64,000 bases of DNA from Azolla caroliniana (lineage: Eukaryota; Polypodiophyta). The stretch lies in the NCBI GenBank assembly GCA_043228905.1, contig JBHGNT010000011.1, positions 16,988,001 to 17,052,000 on the forward strand, written 5' to 3'. A program made the position numbers and the translations under genes. The notes under the pieces were generated by a model. The model saw only the letters and a program-made list of their open reading frames with translations, made no database searches and was not told the DNA's origin. Of the stretch, positions 49,401-61,449 are shown in pieces. Every line of letters begins with the position of its first letter. Position 1 is the stretch's first letter.

Positions 49401-49640
49401 CTTCTGAGTCTGTTAATTTGACAAGCAGGACTTGTAGAAATACAATGAACGGAGAAACATCGCAAGCGTAAGTTACATTCTTTTGACTCCCTTTACTCGA
49501 CAAAAAAGAAATGTCGAGCTACACCTCAGAGGATAACTAACTCACACTGCGTGGAGGAAGAGAAAGAAGAAGAAGAAGAAGAAGAAGAAGACGAGAGGAT
49601 TACCTGCAAATGCGGAAGCTGCATCAGCTTGCTTCTTCAT
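41086..49640 (-). CDS. Ankyrin-repeat and TPR co-chaperone-like protein, 13 exons, 463 aa
   Basis: Exons (minus strand, 5' to 3'): 49640-49604, 47863-47801, 47550-47380, 47176-47042, 45641-45502, 45406-45320, 44902-44777, 44702-44550, 42827-42759, 42666-42565, 42002-41832, 41627-41548, 41143-41086. All introns have GT-AG ends and the exons sum to 1392 bases, in frame. Residues ~15-285 hold six to seven ankyrin repeats ('[15 protein letters not shown]', '[15 protein letters not shown]', '[15 protein letters not shown]'). Residues ~334-440 hold three TPR units ('[20 protein letters not shown]', '[17 protein letters not shown]', '[15 protein letters not shown]'). The architecture and length match Arabidopsis TPR10 (At3g04710), a carboxylate-clamp TPR protein expected to bind Hsp70/Hsp90 C-termini in the cytosol. 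One clamp Asn is Asp here (GDEAF instead of GNEAF). Introns are long and repeat-rich; intron 8 contains an eS7 pseudogene. The start is the first ATG in the exon carrying '[12 protein letters not shown]'. Confidence 0.9.
42930..43162. repeat. Degenerate ~70-bp repeat and (CT)n in intron 8
   Basis: 'ATCAC...TTTTCAAA..CCC.ATAAAATCTTTT' occurs near 42968 and again near 43040 in a C-rich context, followed by CT dinucleotides at 43132-43162. Confidence 0.6.
43376..43439. repeat. (CT)n microsatellite in intron 8
   Basis: About 64 bases of CT dinucleotides inside the host intron. Confidence 0.97.
43657..44147 (-). pseudogene. Ribosomal protein eS7 (RPS7) retro-pseudogene in the ANK-TPR gene's intron 8
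   Basis: An intronless copy of the small-subunit protein eS7 on the same strand as its host. It opens at '[14 protein letters not shown]', so about the first 25 family residues are missing, and continues through '[15 protein letters not shown]' and '[10 protein letters not shown]'. About seven conserved residues are deleted there with loss of frame, near 43940-43960, and the copy runs into TGA. The other frame resumes with '[12 protein letters not shown]' and continues to the normal C-terminus 'FEYPVQDAA' and TAA (43659-43657). The second half is a clean 91-codon ORF. The lack of introns suggests a processed copy, but I see no clear poly-A tract or flanking target duplication. No functional eS7 can be made from it. 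Confidence 0.88.
44151..44219. repeat. 22-bp direct repeat at the eS7 pseudogene's 5' edge
   Basis: AGAGCAGTTACATTACCCCC followed by TG is present exactly at 44151-44172 and 44198-44219, an offset of 47. The bases between contain a second pair, 'CCCTGGCATSA'. It abuts the point where eS7 similarity begins. Confidence 0.9.
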
Positions 49641-52221
49641 GAAGGCAATTAAACTGTATCCGGGGGGTTTCTTAATGCTGCTGAGGTTTAATGGGGACCT
49701 TCTTTTACCGACAGGAGAACGAAGGAGAAATACATACATACATACATACATACATTATACTGTTACATACATACATACATACATACGTATACTGTATACA
49801 TATGTATGTATACGTATTACAGTACATACACACGAGGGTTTGTGTTTCATTGATACGCTCATCTCTTCTTCTTCTTCTTCTTCTTGGATGGACCCTAGAG
49901 AGCGTTGTCGGCCGCTACTTTCTCGCTATCGTTATCTCGCCACATGATTCCATCCCGACATACCCAACGAGCTCACAATTTGTTTCTTATAGCAATCAGT
50001 CTGTAACATGGCTGTGAGTATATATCCCCGAAAAAACGTCTTCCATATTGGGATGTCGTGGCGATCAACTATCAGGCTCTTCGTTCGGCCTGTCCATGTT
50101 GTACCAAAGTAAAGAGCGGAACCGATTGACACTCCATAAATGCCTTGGATTTATGTTTGATGCGTCTTGCGTAACTATTATCCTAGGGTATAAGTATACA
50201 TCCAAATATGGCACACCCTAGTGGATCCTCCTTGTTGTTGTATCATTAGTTCTAAGAAAAACGAATGAACTTACTTCTTCATCAGCCTATTATTTAAGTT
50301 GAAATAGCATATGTAAGTATGCCATTTACGACCAAACCAAGAGCATTTTCAACTAGCAAATGGTTAGCTCACAACTTGTGGACAGTTGACCAACATGACC
50401 TTATAGCAAACAATGTAATTTGCACTCACTCAAATGCTTCTAAAACTAGCATGACGTTTTTTGGTTGAATTAGATATTCAACCAAGCAAAACACTATTAG
50501 AAATCCATATCATCCCCGACCATGAGTAAAGTAGGTGGACTCTCGGCAAGAAAATCACTTCGCAATAGTTTGAAGTGGATTTGAATGTGGTTTGGCTTCT
50601 TGACAAGCATAACATTGAGCTTGTTTGACACATCACAATTTGGCATGACTATTAGTGTGGCTATATTCTTGACTACAATGGTCTACTCAATCCTACTTGC
50701 TCAAATAAAGAAAGTTGGTCAAAATACTCAAGTACGATAAAAATAAGCATGGCTTTGATGGGGGGCACAATATGCACATCAACAAGTCCACAAGCTCACA
50801 TTTGTCCCTATAAGAGGATTTTCATGTTGTGATCGATTGATGAAATACAAATAGTTTGTTCTATATAAATCAAGCCCATCTCTTATATATAGGTCATCTT
50901 TGATTGATAGTTGATTTAGTCTTAGTATTATTTGTAGCTTTATTATTATATAATCATCCCTTGCTTTACTAATATATTACAATCATAATTAATGTTGTGC
51001 ATATTCTCTTTGTCCCTCTCAATGAAAAAACACAAATATATTGATGAATGCATGTGAAAAACACTACAATGATACCACAAGTGAGCAATATTACCGCTAC
51101 ATGGGTAGTGGGACATGTAAAGTCATCAATAGGCAAGACAAACACCCCACCAAGGAAATATCTTTGTATCTCTATCTCTATCTCACGAATATCACAAAAG
51201 TCAAGAATATGCCTTCTCATTGACTGCCCAAACAAGCTTGGAACATATGATGCAAGGCACAACAAATTTATGAAATGGTTTAAGAGATGGGGAATGAAAG
51301 ATCTATTGGAGCTCTCATGTGATGCTATGAAGTATCGAGTGATCATCAAGGATAGATTACTAGAAGCACGAAGGAGTAAGTTGCAAGATGCTAAAATGTC
51401 AAATTTGGAATATTGCACTGCAAATATTAACTCCCAATGTTATCACTAACTACGTGGGTGTCTCTTGGTGAAAATAAACAATTATATTAATAAATGCTAA
51501 AGTGTCTCCATCTCTTATATTTGTGAACCCGTGTAAATCGTGCAAACACCCATTGTTTATGTGTCAATAACACCGTGATAAATCTTGCTGAATTTGAGAA
51601 ATGTGACTCCAAATTTGACAAGCAATCAAAGATTGAGTACTATCTTCTATTTGAACAATGCAAAAGAAGCCATTGCCCGTTGCTAGTCCACATCACTTTA
51701 GAGCTAATCCTAAAGGTTAATCAAAACCCTCCAAATTAAGACCTTTGCAACAAGTGGCAATTTAGAATGCCAACTACATTTTAAGATTTGCCACCATCCA
51801 TTATCAGAGTTATGTATTTTCACTCCATACATATCTTCTTAATTTACTCTCACTCTCTCCCTCTCTCAAATAATGATTTTCATTACGAAAGAAAAAAGCG
51901 GCACCATGACTAACTTACAACAATGTATGGAACTCTTATAGGGATCTAAACACTATTGCTACAACTACAACTACAACTACTACTACCACCACCACCACCA
52001 CTACTAAGTGAATTCCACCGTATACACCACATATGATGACATGTCACTTTGCAAAGTTAGTTCTCTTCATGGACATATATAATTTACCTCTCTCACCACA
52101 CACACACACACACATAAACAAACAAACAAACAAACAAACACATAATGCACAAGCATAGCATACTTATCTCCATTGCGTAAAAATGCTTTGATCGTTGATC
52201 GAGCGACACATTTACAAAGTG

Positions 52222-52267
52222 TACATACATACATACATAATGCCGCAAGTATGTATGTATGTATGTA
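52222..52267. repeat. Perfect 18-bp inverted repeat (CATA/TATG hairpin)
   Basis: TACATACATACATACATA at 52222-52239 is the exact reverse complement of 52250-52267, with a 10-base loop (ATGCCGCAAG). It combines a microsatellite with a palindrome, so it can form a cruciform or an RNA hairpin. Confidence 0.93.
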
Positions 52268-52587
52268 TAAATTTCAAGGAGAAGACCAAGGAACGAATGA
52301 ATACTTTTGCACACACACACACACACCACACACACGTACTGTAGATGTCTCTTCCAAAAAACGACAACTTCACATTTTTCTTCGCAATATCTGCCAAAAA
52401 AAAAAAATCCCATCATCGCTGACACAATTTTCTGTTTTGTTTTTAATTTTTGTTTTATTTTTTTATACCCCGAATCCGGGGAAAAGTAAAGAAAATAAAA
52501 CAAACAATACATTATGTATACAACCCTCCATTATCCGAATAGAGCTCGTATTTGTTTTTACATATTTGTTTCTTTCTGTTAAATCAT

Positions 52588-53025
52588 CGCTACAAATGCT
52601 CTGGTTTCGCTTAATTACTCTGAAAAGCGCACCATAAAAACCCTCCGGGGGGGGGGGGGGGGGGGGAATGAGTTAACCATCGCCCACAATCTCTATTTCC
52701 ATTGATTGATCCCAATGGTCATTGTCCATTAATCCTTGATAATGACCTCGATTTAAGTCGTCGCCCCCCAAATCCTCTGTTTCTGCTTGATTACTCCAAA
52801 CGCATCATTAACCTTCTCTCATAGCCCAGTTAATCATTTCCCACTGTCTCTGGTTGTGCTTAATTACTCTAAAATAATATTGTCATTTGAATCGATCGCC
52901 CATATATCTCTATTTCCGATTAATCTACACTGCAAAAAACATCATAGAAACCTTCAATAAAAGGGCTCCACTAATCATCACCTAAAGATCTCTCCTTGCG
53001 CTTCAGTAACCCTAAAAACATCCTT
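52588..53025. repeat. Degenerate repeat units and G20 tract upstream of the PGK-like gene
   Basis: Units related to CTCTGTTTCYGCTTRATTAC and then 'TCYRAAA' recur near 52588, 52689, 52771, 52843, 52907 and 52987, several followed by 'CATnAnAACC'. A run of 20 G lies at 52647-52666. Confidence 0.6.
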
Positions 53026-53123
53026 TGCCACCGATTTAGGGGTCCAAAAATATCCTTTTTAAATTCTTATTTTTTTTGTATCGCGATTTCAATCCAGTTT
53101 AATAAAAGATCAGGAGGTCTGTT

Positions 53124-53130
53124 TATATAT
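53124..53130 (+). promoter_or_regulatory. TATA box candidate for the PGK-like gene
   Basis: TATATAT lies about 95 bases before the ATG at 53225, followed by a CT-rich sequence suitable for a transcription start. Position is the only evidence. Confidence 0.35.
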
Positions 53131-53224
53131 CTCTCGCTAGATTGGGCAGAAAGACGATAAATAAAATAAAAACCAAAACTAGAAACATTTTGCTGGGTGA
53201 AGCAAATCATCGACCAAAAAACTG

Positions 53225-56200
53225 ATGGCATCAACGTCAAATTATTATCAGTGTACTCCAGAGTACATGATTAAAAAGAGCAATGGAATGAAGGTAGGGT
53301 ACAGTGTGGATGATGGATTGATAGATGGCCTCCGATCCGATCTTGACCCTCGCCTGCCCCTCCTCCAAGACGTCCATCTCCGCGACAAAGTCGTGCTTAT
53401 CCGTGTGGATCATAACGTGGTTAAACAAGGTTTTAATTCTTAATCCCTCCCCTCTTTACCTCCATTGTTTCTGTAATTCCTTTGGCTCAAATGGCATGCC
53501 CTCTGATTCATCCAATTCGTCGGAAATGCAGGAAAAATTCTGGACCAATATCGGATCGATGTCACATTGGCAACATTGTATAACATCGTCGAACGTGGTG
53601 GCAGGTGAAATAATAATAATATTCCTGATCAATTGGCTCCGATTGAAGCTATCCATTGATCAACCTTAAAATTCCGGCAATGGATTAACTGCTAATCCAA
53701 CCTGAAATTTTTGCATCTCAAATGAGGCTATTAAAAAAAATTCAAACTAATCACAAGCTAATTGTATAATAATAACCCAAACTAACATGCATGTACTGAC
53801 CATGATGTGGTTGATCTCCATGACTAGGCCTATCATCATGACCCACATTGGGAGGCCTTATGACAAGAAGACCGGGAGGATCACGATAAAAGACGATGAT
53901 TCGGTGGACGCAGTTGTAGCGTATTTGCAACATAAGCTGAGGATCAAGTTCGTGGTGCCACAATTCCATGTGGGTGGGCCTGGCCAAGGTATCCATGACA
54001 TTGACACCTCCATCAACTGGCTTATTCAAGACCTCCGGAGCCGCAAGATCGGCGGCATCTACCTCCCCAACACTCGATGGTTCGAGGTATATACATACAT
54101 ATTGACCCACTATTTACCATGAATACCCATTACTCTAGAATTACAATTTTTTTTGTTTTCTGCTAATATTGTCCTACAAATCATCAAACCTGCAACATTT
54201 TTATGTATGGTTTCTTTGCATTCCTGAGGCTGGGATTGTCCATTGCTGCATTTTTTTGTTTCGTCGTGAATTTAAACAGAAAGCGATTTGTTTTGTCCTA
54301 ACGTTCACTAGGATTGTCGAATGCCACATTTTGTTTCGAATCGGACGGAATAATGCCGCTTGTTCAAAAACTTCGCTAGGATCATCGGCCAATGTCTTGT
54401 TTGTATTGATGGAACAATATATCTTACAAGAGAATGGCGTAAAGTTCATTAATCGGATCATCGATACTACACCTGATTTCTTGCATGAACACAAAGCATT
54501 GGATGTAATATTGAGCATAATAATACTATAGGCACTATCATTATAATAATGTCTTCAAAGTTAAAATGGTTTTTTTTTCTATACTAGGGGGAGGAAGACA
54601 AAGGACAAAAAATGCAAAGGCTCGTGGTTCAGCTAGCTGGTTTGGCCGATGTGTATGTGAATGATGCATTTGGGTCATGGCAGTCACATGCTTCCACATA
54701 CCATATTGCAAAGTTGTTGCCATCCTATGCAGGATTGTGCATGCAAGTATGTTAGTAGGGACTCATATTGTGACTTATGTAAATTTTGGGTAAAGCTTGA
54801 TATTTTGACATGGTGACAAAATAATGGGGTACCTATCCCATGTATTCTCTTCATGGGGAGTCCCTTGTCCAAATCAAACTGCCATGTTATTGGTCTTTAC
54901 TCTTGAAGCAACTTCAAGGTGTTGTATAATAAAACTTCATTTTTTTTCCAGGATGAGCTTTGCCATGTTAAGTTAGTGTTGAACCCAACTAGACCTTTCG
55001 TTGCCGTGGTTGCTGGCTCAAAATATGACACAAAGATTGGGCCTTTGACTGAAATTTACAAGAAAGTTGATAAACTTATATTGGGCGGTGTGATCTATAA
55101 CACTTATCTTTGTGCTAAGTATGGAATAAAGATCAAAGGGGTCGAGGTATTGTATATATATTGATGTGTAGTTTTAATATTAAAGTTTCTTGAAATTTTC
55201 ATCAAATTCTCTGAGTTCACTTCAATATTTGCACGTTACTAATTTTGGTTGAATGTGTTTTAGCAATCCGAAATAGACCTTGCAAGAGGATTAGTGGAAC
55301 AAGATGCAATTGACAAGAAGATAATAGAACCACCATTTCTCGTAGAATCTGACACTTTGGTTGGGCGTAAGGAGGGCCAATTTAGGGTGATTGTCGCAAA
55401 GGTACATTTAAGATCATTTTCATTCTTATATGAAATAAATGCTTGTTTTTTTTATATCATTGTCCACTCACTAAGTTAATTATGTTTTGAATACCCAAAC
55501 TCTATTAGCTTATAGGATAAGAACCCAAGGCACTAACTATAGAGTATTAATTAATGATATGATATGGAAATTGTAAATTTTCCCTTGACTTTAGGACTTT
55601 GCCCAAGGAAAGGAATATAACTACGTGGTCGATGTGGATCCCAAATCTTTTGAAGTTGATCCTTGTAAGGAGGCATTAGCTTCAGCCAAGACCATATTTG
55701 TAAATGCTGTTATGGGTCTCATGCCCCATTTTTGGCATGGAACAAGTAAGATGGATGAAGTTATCGATCAAAATGTATTAGCTCAAAAGTTTTTTGGAGG
55801 TGGAGACACTCTTCAAGAATTTAAGAGGTATACCATAATCTCTCTCTCTCTCTCAAGACGTTAGTATATCTTTCTTTCTTTCTCTCTGATGTGGTATTTA
55901 CAAGTCTTGTATGTACGTATACGTTATTCATCAAACAATATTGTTTCCTTATTATTCATTGAACTTAACTCCTAACGCTTTGTTATAGTTGTTTTTGTTG
56001 TTAGCTTTAGCACATTTTTTCAATAAACTTTCTATGTATGAAATTGCAATGCAATAGTCTCTGGATGATTTAGATGCAAGCATAAGTTCTTGTTTGCATG
56101 CATACATAATCTTGATTTCTATGATTGCGATTTTAAATTTGAGTTAGACTTTAATGTAATTTGATTTGGATGTTTGCACACAGTTTACATCCAAAGCTCT

Positions 56201-56346
56201 ATCATGAAGCCTTGCATAGCTCCAAGTACTATTTATTCACTGGTGGCGGCACTGTGTTGAAAGTGATTGAGGAAGGTGATCCATACGGCTTGGAGACAGT
56301 GAATGCTCTCATCCAAAACAATTTATCCTTTGAACAATCCCATTAG
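53225..56346 (+). CDS. Divergent phosphoglycerate kinase-like protein, 8 exons, 474 aa
   Basis: Exons: 53225-53429, 53532-53604, 53828-54086, 54588-54746, 54952-55146, 55264-55401, 55595-55827, 56184-56346. All introns have GT-AG ends and the exons sum to 1425 bases, in frame. PGK landmarks are in order: RVDHNV (60-65), HIGRP (99-103), Arg176 in 'NTRWFE', NDAFG (204-208), [10 protein letters not shown] (253-262, both Lys), GGGDT (411-415) and FTGGGT (439-444). Departures from canonical PGK: the 'AHRAH' loop carrying a 3-phosphoglycerate-binding Arg is 'SWQSH' (209-213), and the nucleotide loop 'WNGPMG' is 'VNAVMG' (379-384). There are ~45 extra N-terminal residues without transit-peptide character, so a cytosolic location is likely. 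PGK transfers phosphate between 1,3-bisphosphoglycerate and ADP. Whether this paralogue does so is doubtful; the fold is clear. Confidence 0.9.
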
Positions 56347-57589
56347 AAGATTGAAGTTCCAATGTATGCAGGTTCCATGGATTAGGAAATAAGATAAGTG
56401 TGTAAAAAGAATGTATCTTCCCATTCTTGCCAAATATATGATAAATGGGATTTCACCATGCCAAATAAGTGTATTCATGTCTTGATTCATGACTTGAATG
56501 GAATATGTTGTTACTACACATCCACCTTGTAACCAAGCTAGTGTAGTTATGCATTTGATGCATCACTCAATGGCATATGTTGTTACTATACGTATCCACC
56601 ATTTTACAAAGAGAGTCCATATAATAAATATCATCTCCATATATTCATTGGTAACTAGCATATGACCTTAAATTATTTCATGTTGTTTTGGAACGTTACC
56701 GAGGTATGAAATGTGCTTTGTGTGCAATGAGCAGCATGATTGGTTGTTTGTGCATTTTTGGAACTAGACAAAATGAAGAAGCAAAAACATACATTTATAG
56801 AGGAAAGAAAAGGCAAAAAAACAAACATGAACGAACTAATTTATCTAGGAGTATTTAAGTACTCTCTCTCTCTCTCTCCCTCTCTCCCTCTCTCCCTCTC
56901 TCTCTACTTACTCTCTCTCTCTCTCTCTCACACACACACGTGTGTGTGCATGTGTGATGCACATGAACTAAATATAGTAGCTAAGTGCACTTCGTTGCAT
57001 GAGAGAAATGTTGAAATGTAGTACCTATATTTGCTACCTCTTATCCATACTATATTACCATTTAGCAAATTATAGGACGGAACACTATTACTCTTCAAGT
57101 ATTTTTTAGAAACTCCTTCACGTAAATTATATTACTGCTTTCTCAAGAATTTTCTAGCTCCTTTACTAGATAATCAACTTGTATTGTAATGCTCTAGGAA
57201 TATTGGCGAAGATGAACATTATTAGGGGTATAGTCTAGTATCCCAAGCACAGACTTGTTATGATAAGATGCATAAGAACTTGAGCTACAACATTTGCAAA
57301 ACTATCAGGACAAGGGTGACGCGTTCTAAAATGTTAGTTTCCTAATGTTTTGATGGTCATATTCGTAAATTCTCATGCATGAAAAATTTCTTCAACAATA
57401 AACACAAACGCTTAATATGATCCCGTCTATCTATTTCATTGATGTCTAATTAGTTGAGTGAATAAATCAAAACCAATGTTTTCCATTTGAATCCCAATAG
57501 GCATGCCTAGAAAGATGTCCCCCTGAAGTGTTCGTCTTGTTCATCAAACTCATGAGAAAGGACTAGTACTAAAATTTGAGAGTTGTTGA

Positions 57590-57645
57590 AGTTTTTTTTT
57601 CTAAACAACATATCCTTCCATTAGTTTTAAAATGGCCTATCAGCT
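57590..57645 (-). repeat. LINE-type 3' tail remnant
   Basis: On the minus strand: CCATTTTAAAACTAATGGAA, then GGATATGTTGTTTAG and an A-run. This is the same tail as at 8524-8572. No body is recognised. Confidence 0.55.
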
Positions 57646-59892
57646 ACAAAATACAAAAAAGATGGAAAGGACGTGACTATCCTTCCGAAGCCCGTCTTAT
57701 GTATGACAATTCTCAAGGTTCCAAAAATCCAATGTGTTGGAGTAGGGAGCATGTACGTACAACGGGTTCAAGAAGTTAAATAATTCTCTCGCCAAGGCAT
57801 CTCTTACAAGTATGTTGGGCTCAAATTCAACTCTTGGCTTTATATAGCTCGTGTCCCCCTAATAATTGGTCGGTTTGTCACTATCCAATAATATTACATT
57901 AGTTTGGAAACATATGTTTGACCTTGTTTTGTCACTATGTTATTGTTTAAGTTAAATAAAATTGTCTTCTTGTGATAATATCGAATGAATCTTGACTATG
58001 GCTAATGACAACTTATTTATGTGGTAATGATAGTTTGACTTAGCATTTCCTCCTCATCCAGCAACTAAATATCCCGATTCCCAACTTAAGTGGTGAATGT
58101 TTCTTCTCCAATTTATTTTTCTTAAGTACACATGTAGGTTATGGTATCATTGATTGTAGTGTTTGCCGTTTCATGATGTTATGTCCTCATTTCTCATGTA
58201 TTCCTAATCACATGATCCAACAAGTTGAAGATGTGTGCATTCGAGTATGATTACCACGTGGAAGATAAGCATTAGCTACAAACAAAAAGCACTTTCATGG
58301 GTTGCAATTTCCCCCTGTTCATATCTAGCCAATACGATTCCATGTAACCCTACATCAAAAATTTGATAAACTTGGAAAGGATGAGGAATCGTGTCCCATT
58401 ATGCATGTTATTACATATGAAAAGAAACTATGTTGATATTGATGGCATCATGACTCACATTATGTAACACAATTTTTGTTTGATATCAAGCAATGATCAA
58501 GACAAACATTGGACTTGCCCCCTAACTAAATATTGGTCTCACTATTGAGTTAATAGCCAACATTATATGTTTTAACAACTCTTTGGACAATGGTCGTGCC
58601 CCATACTACCATGTAGTAAGAACACCCCACATGTACATACATAGAGTGCTTCTATTAGTCGTCTGACAAACTTCTACCATGAACCTACTGCCTATAATTA
58701 TAAAGGGATCAAGGATCAAACTACCATGTAATTTAATCAGTGTTGAGAAATATAAGGACAATCAAAGTTGAGAACGCAATTGTGTGTAAACAAGTAGATA
58801 AAGCATAACATAGGACTCAGTACAACATGAGAGAATGATGCAGAAACAATATCGTCATCTACCCTTTATCTCCTTTACATAAGAGGACTCGAAGAAGACA
58901 AAGAAAATGGATCAAATAATTTATGATTAATCAATTTAGCATTGGGTCATTCTTCACTTTTAATTGGAGTAGAGCACTTAGATATTCCCTTGCAATTACG
59001 AGAGTTATGCTCCTAAGTATATGTTGTTAGCCTTGACTAGTCTTCTCATGCCATGTTGTACTTATCTATTAATCGAAGAGGTTTCATTCTAATCATTGTT
59101 GTCATTGAATCATGATTCTTTATGTGGACAATGACATCATTGACTATGACAAGAACAACAACCAATGGTTGACAAAGAAGAAAAGGTGGTCACTCAACAA
59201 CTTATACGGGGGACGAGCCTTATTACTATGGCACCTTATCATCATACCTCCAACTACGTGTGTTTCACATAGAATCTTGATCTACAATTATGAGGTTTTC
59301 ACATTAAGTAAGGTGCTACTATATGTGTCAACCCACATTGCCACAGATATAGCTCACATGCAATGTGAACTTTGTGTCTATATTCATGAGCTTCGAGTGT
59401 TGAATTCATCTTGCCCATGCGTGTAGATCTTTATTTGATGACATATATTGTCTTTACTATTAGTTAGTTGCACGATAAGTTGTTTGTTCCAACCCATTAA
59501 TTTTTGCCTCTATTAATCCAACAATACAATACTATCTAACCTCATATTGTGCCATGTCCACATGTGGGCAATAATATATTTTCTCTTTTTATTGTATTTT
59601 GGTGCCAATAACACCATATTATGTGGTGGACATAGAATAATGATATGTCATTGTTGATGATGTTAAATAAATATTTGAGAGAGAAGGGGAAGAGAAACAC
59701 AGAGGGAGGGAGGAGATCGAGTATCCTTATTTGTTTGGAGGTTATTCCATTGAATACATCAATGCCATGTATCACAATGCATTATTATTTTTGGGCTACT
59801 CCTTTAGGCTTTACATATCACACAACTTATTCTCTACATACTACATAGGTTATGCAAATGGGAGGACACCACAAGTACTGTTAAAACGTTTC

Positions 59893-59945
59893 AATTTTTT
59901 TTTTCTCCATAAAACATATGCTCCCTTGGTATTAATAAAAGGCCA
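59893..59945 (-). repeat. Diverged LINE-type 3' tail remnant
   Basis: On the minus strand: GGCCTTTTATTAATACCAAG, then GGAGCATATGTTTTATGGAG and an A-run. This parallels the 57590-57645 tail with several substitutions. Confidence 0.4.
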
Positions 59946-61257
59946 GAGGCAATATACAAATAGTATATAATATTGTTTCATCTCCACAAGTATATATTAT
60001 GAAAGACAAGACCAAATATAACCTTTGCTACAGCAAGATAGGAGACCACATATAAAGGTGAAAACGTTTCAATTTTTCATAGATAGTCATCAACACAATA
60101 TCATTAACTAGTCAATACGAATAAAATATGCAACAATGAATGGAGATGGCGGCCTGTTGGAAATGTTTGAAGTCAATTGTGTGTTAAGATTCAAATCTCA
60201 AAGCAGTGCATACACAGATCCATTGAAGGATTATGAGCTCAAAAGCATATGCTAGAATCTATAACTTAAGATGTGTTGTGACCACAAACTTCACCACACA
60301 TAAATCTTCCCTAAATGCTTTATAATCCGATGAAAATATAAAGTCATTCTTTCTTATTTTTGTAATAAATGGGAACAAGAAGTGTTGAAACCCTCTAATA
60401 TCTTTACGAATAAAGAGTCTCTCAAGTCTCAACCTCAACTCTTTATTGTCTTCTCTTCTTTCGTTGATATATGTCAAATTCTATATTGTTGTCTTTTTCT
60501 TCTTGTAGATGTAAATGGTCGTTAATCGAGATGATGTTTTTCTAGTTCTAGACTATTCTTATTTATTTTCCGTTTTCTCAACGATGTGCTAGGTATAGGT
60601 AGCATGAGTATCGCATTGGGATGCCCCACCTTTAAGCTATTTAACATGGCAATGGCCATATCATTGAATGATGACATGTACCAAATTTGTTAGGCTATAC
60701 GCTCATGTGAAAAACATCTATTAAATTTCCACATAATCTGCAATCTAGAACTCACGAGAAACAATGGACCAATCTTGTTTCCAGGCAGAAACCTTACATA
60801 TACTATGCACAAACAATGAAAACATTGGTATATTGATGACATCAAAGCTAACAAGTCATTAGGCATTGCGACGTGCTCACAAATCTCATCAAAACTACCC
60901 CGCGATTTTGATCAATCAACATTTGTGTATTAGACTCATTGACCAGAAAAACACTCGTGATTTGGGTGTCTTGACTAAAAAAAAGGTTTGCGCCTTTTCA
61001 ATGTATGTTGGACATCGCCTTGATGCATGATCGTAATGGAATTGAGCGCACAAATAGACACATATTATAGGCTATATACGTGCACACATGGACGGACGAC
61101 AATGTTGCTCATGAGTTTCGCGTACACGATAGGAGAGTAAAAGAAGCATTAATGAAGTAAAAAAGTATAGCAATGGTAAAGTATTGAATCTTGATACAAC
61201 TAAAATATGATACAACTACTACTCTGTTTGTTTTAACTCAGGCAATAGTTATGGGTT

Positions 61258-61352
61258 AGAGAGAGGATGCTTATGAAGGGGTTAGAGAGAGGATGCTTCT
61301 GAAGGGGGGCTAGAGAGAGGATACTTATGAGGGGGTTAGAGAGAGGATGCCA
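61258..61352 (-). repeat. Short tandem array after the small FxT-motif gene
   Basis: About four units of roughly 25 bases, on the minus strand GCATCCTCTCTCTAACCCCT followed by 'TCATAA' or 'TCAGAA'. Confidence 0.85.
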
Positions 61353-61353
61353 C

Positions 61354-61449
61354 CATCGAATTTTATGGAAACATGAGGGTTTCGAAGCTGAAGAAGCCAT
61401 CGATCGAGTTTTATGAGAACATGAGGGTTTCAAAGCAGAAGATGCCATC
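61354..61449 (-). repeat. 48-bp tandem repeat of a C-terminal coding module
   Basis: Unit 1 (61449-61402) encodes DGIFCFETLMFS, a stop and NSI. Unit 2 (61401-61354), in the same frame, reads DGFFSFETLMFP, a stop and NSM. Most third-position changes are silent or mild. The second unit is 3' of the stop and untranslated unless the stop is read through. Confidence 0.9.

Larger units (their letters stand above)
49641..53224. other. Intergenic region between two divergent promoters
   Basis: 49641-49950 is the 5' flank of the ankyrin-TPR gene, with (CATA)n at 49732-49790 and (TTC)n near 49865-49885. 50000-51900 has no credible gene. 51960-52010 is ACT/ACC-rich, 52093-52113 (CA)n and 52115-52140 (AAAC)n. 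52500-53224 is the 5' flank of the PGK-like gene. Confidence 0.55.
56347..61257. other. Intergenic, no gene seen
   Basis: AT-rich DNA with a CT/CA microsatellite at about 56857-56945 and two LINE tail remnants listed separately. Open frames such as 59112-59426 have no recognisable domain. Confidence 0.5.

Noticed and set aside
51048-51449. 133-codon ORF, plus strand
   Set aside because: No recognisable motif, AT-rich context, no splice partners and an antisense ORF of similar length. Probably chance.
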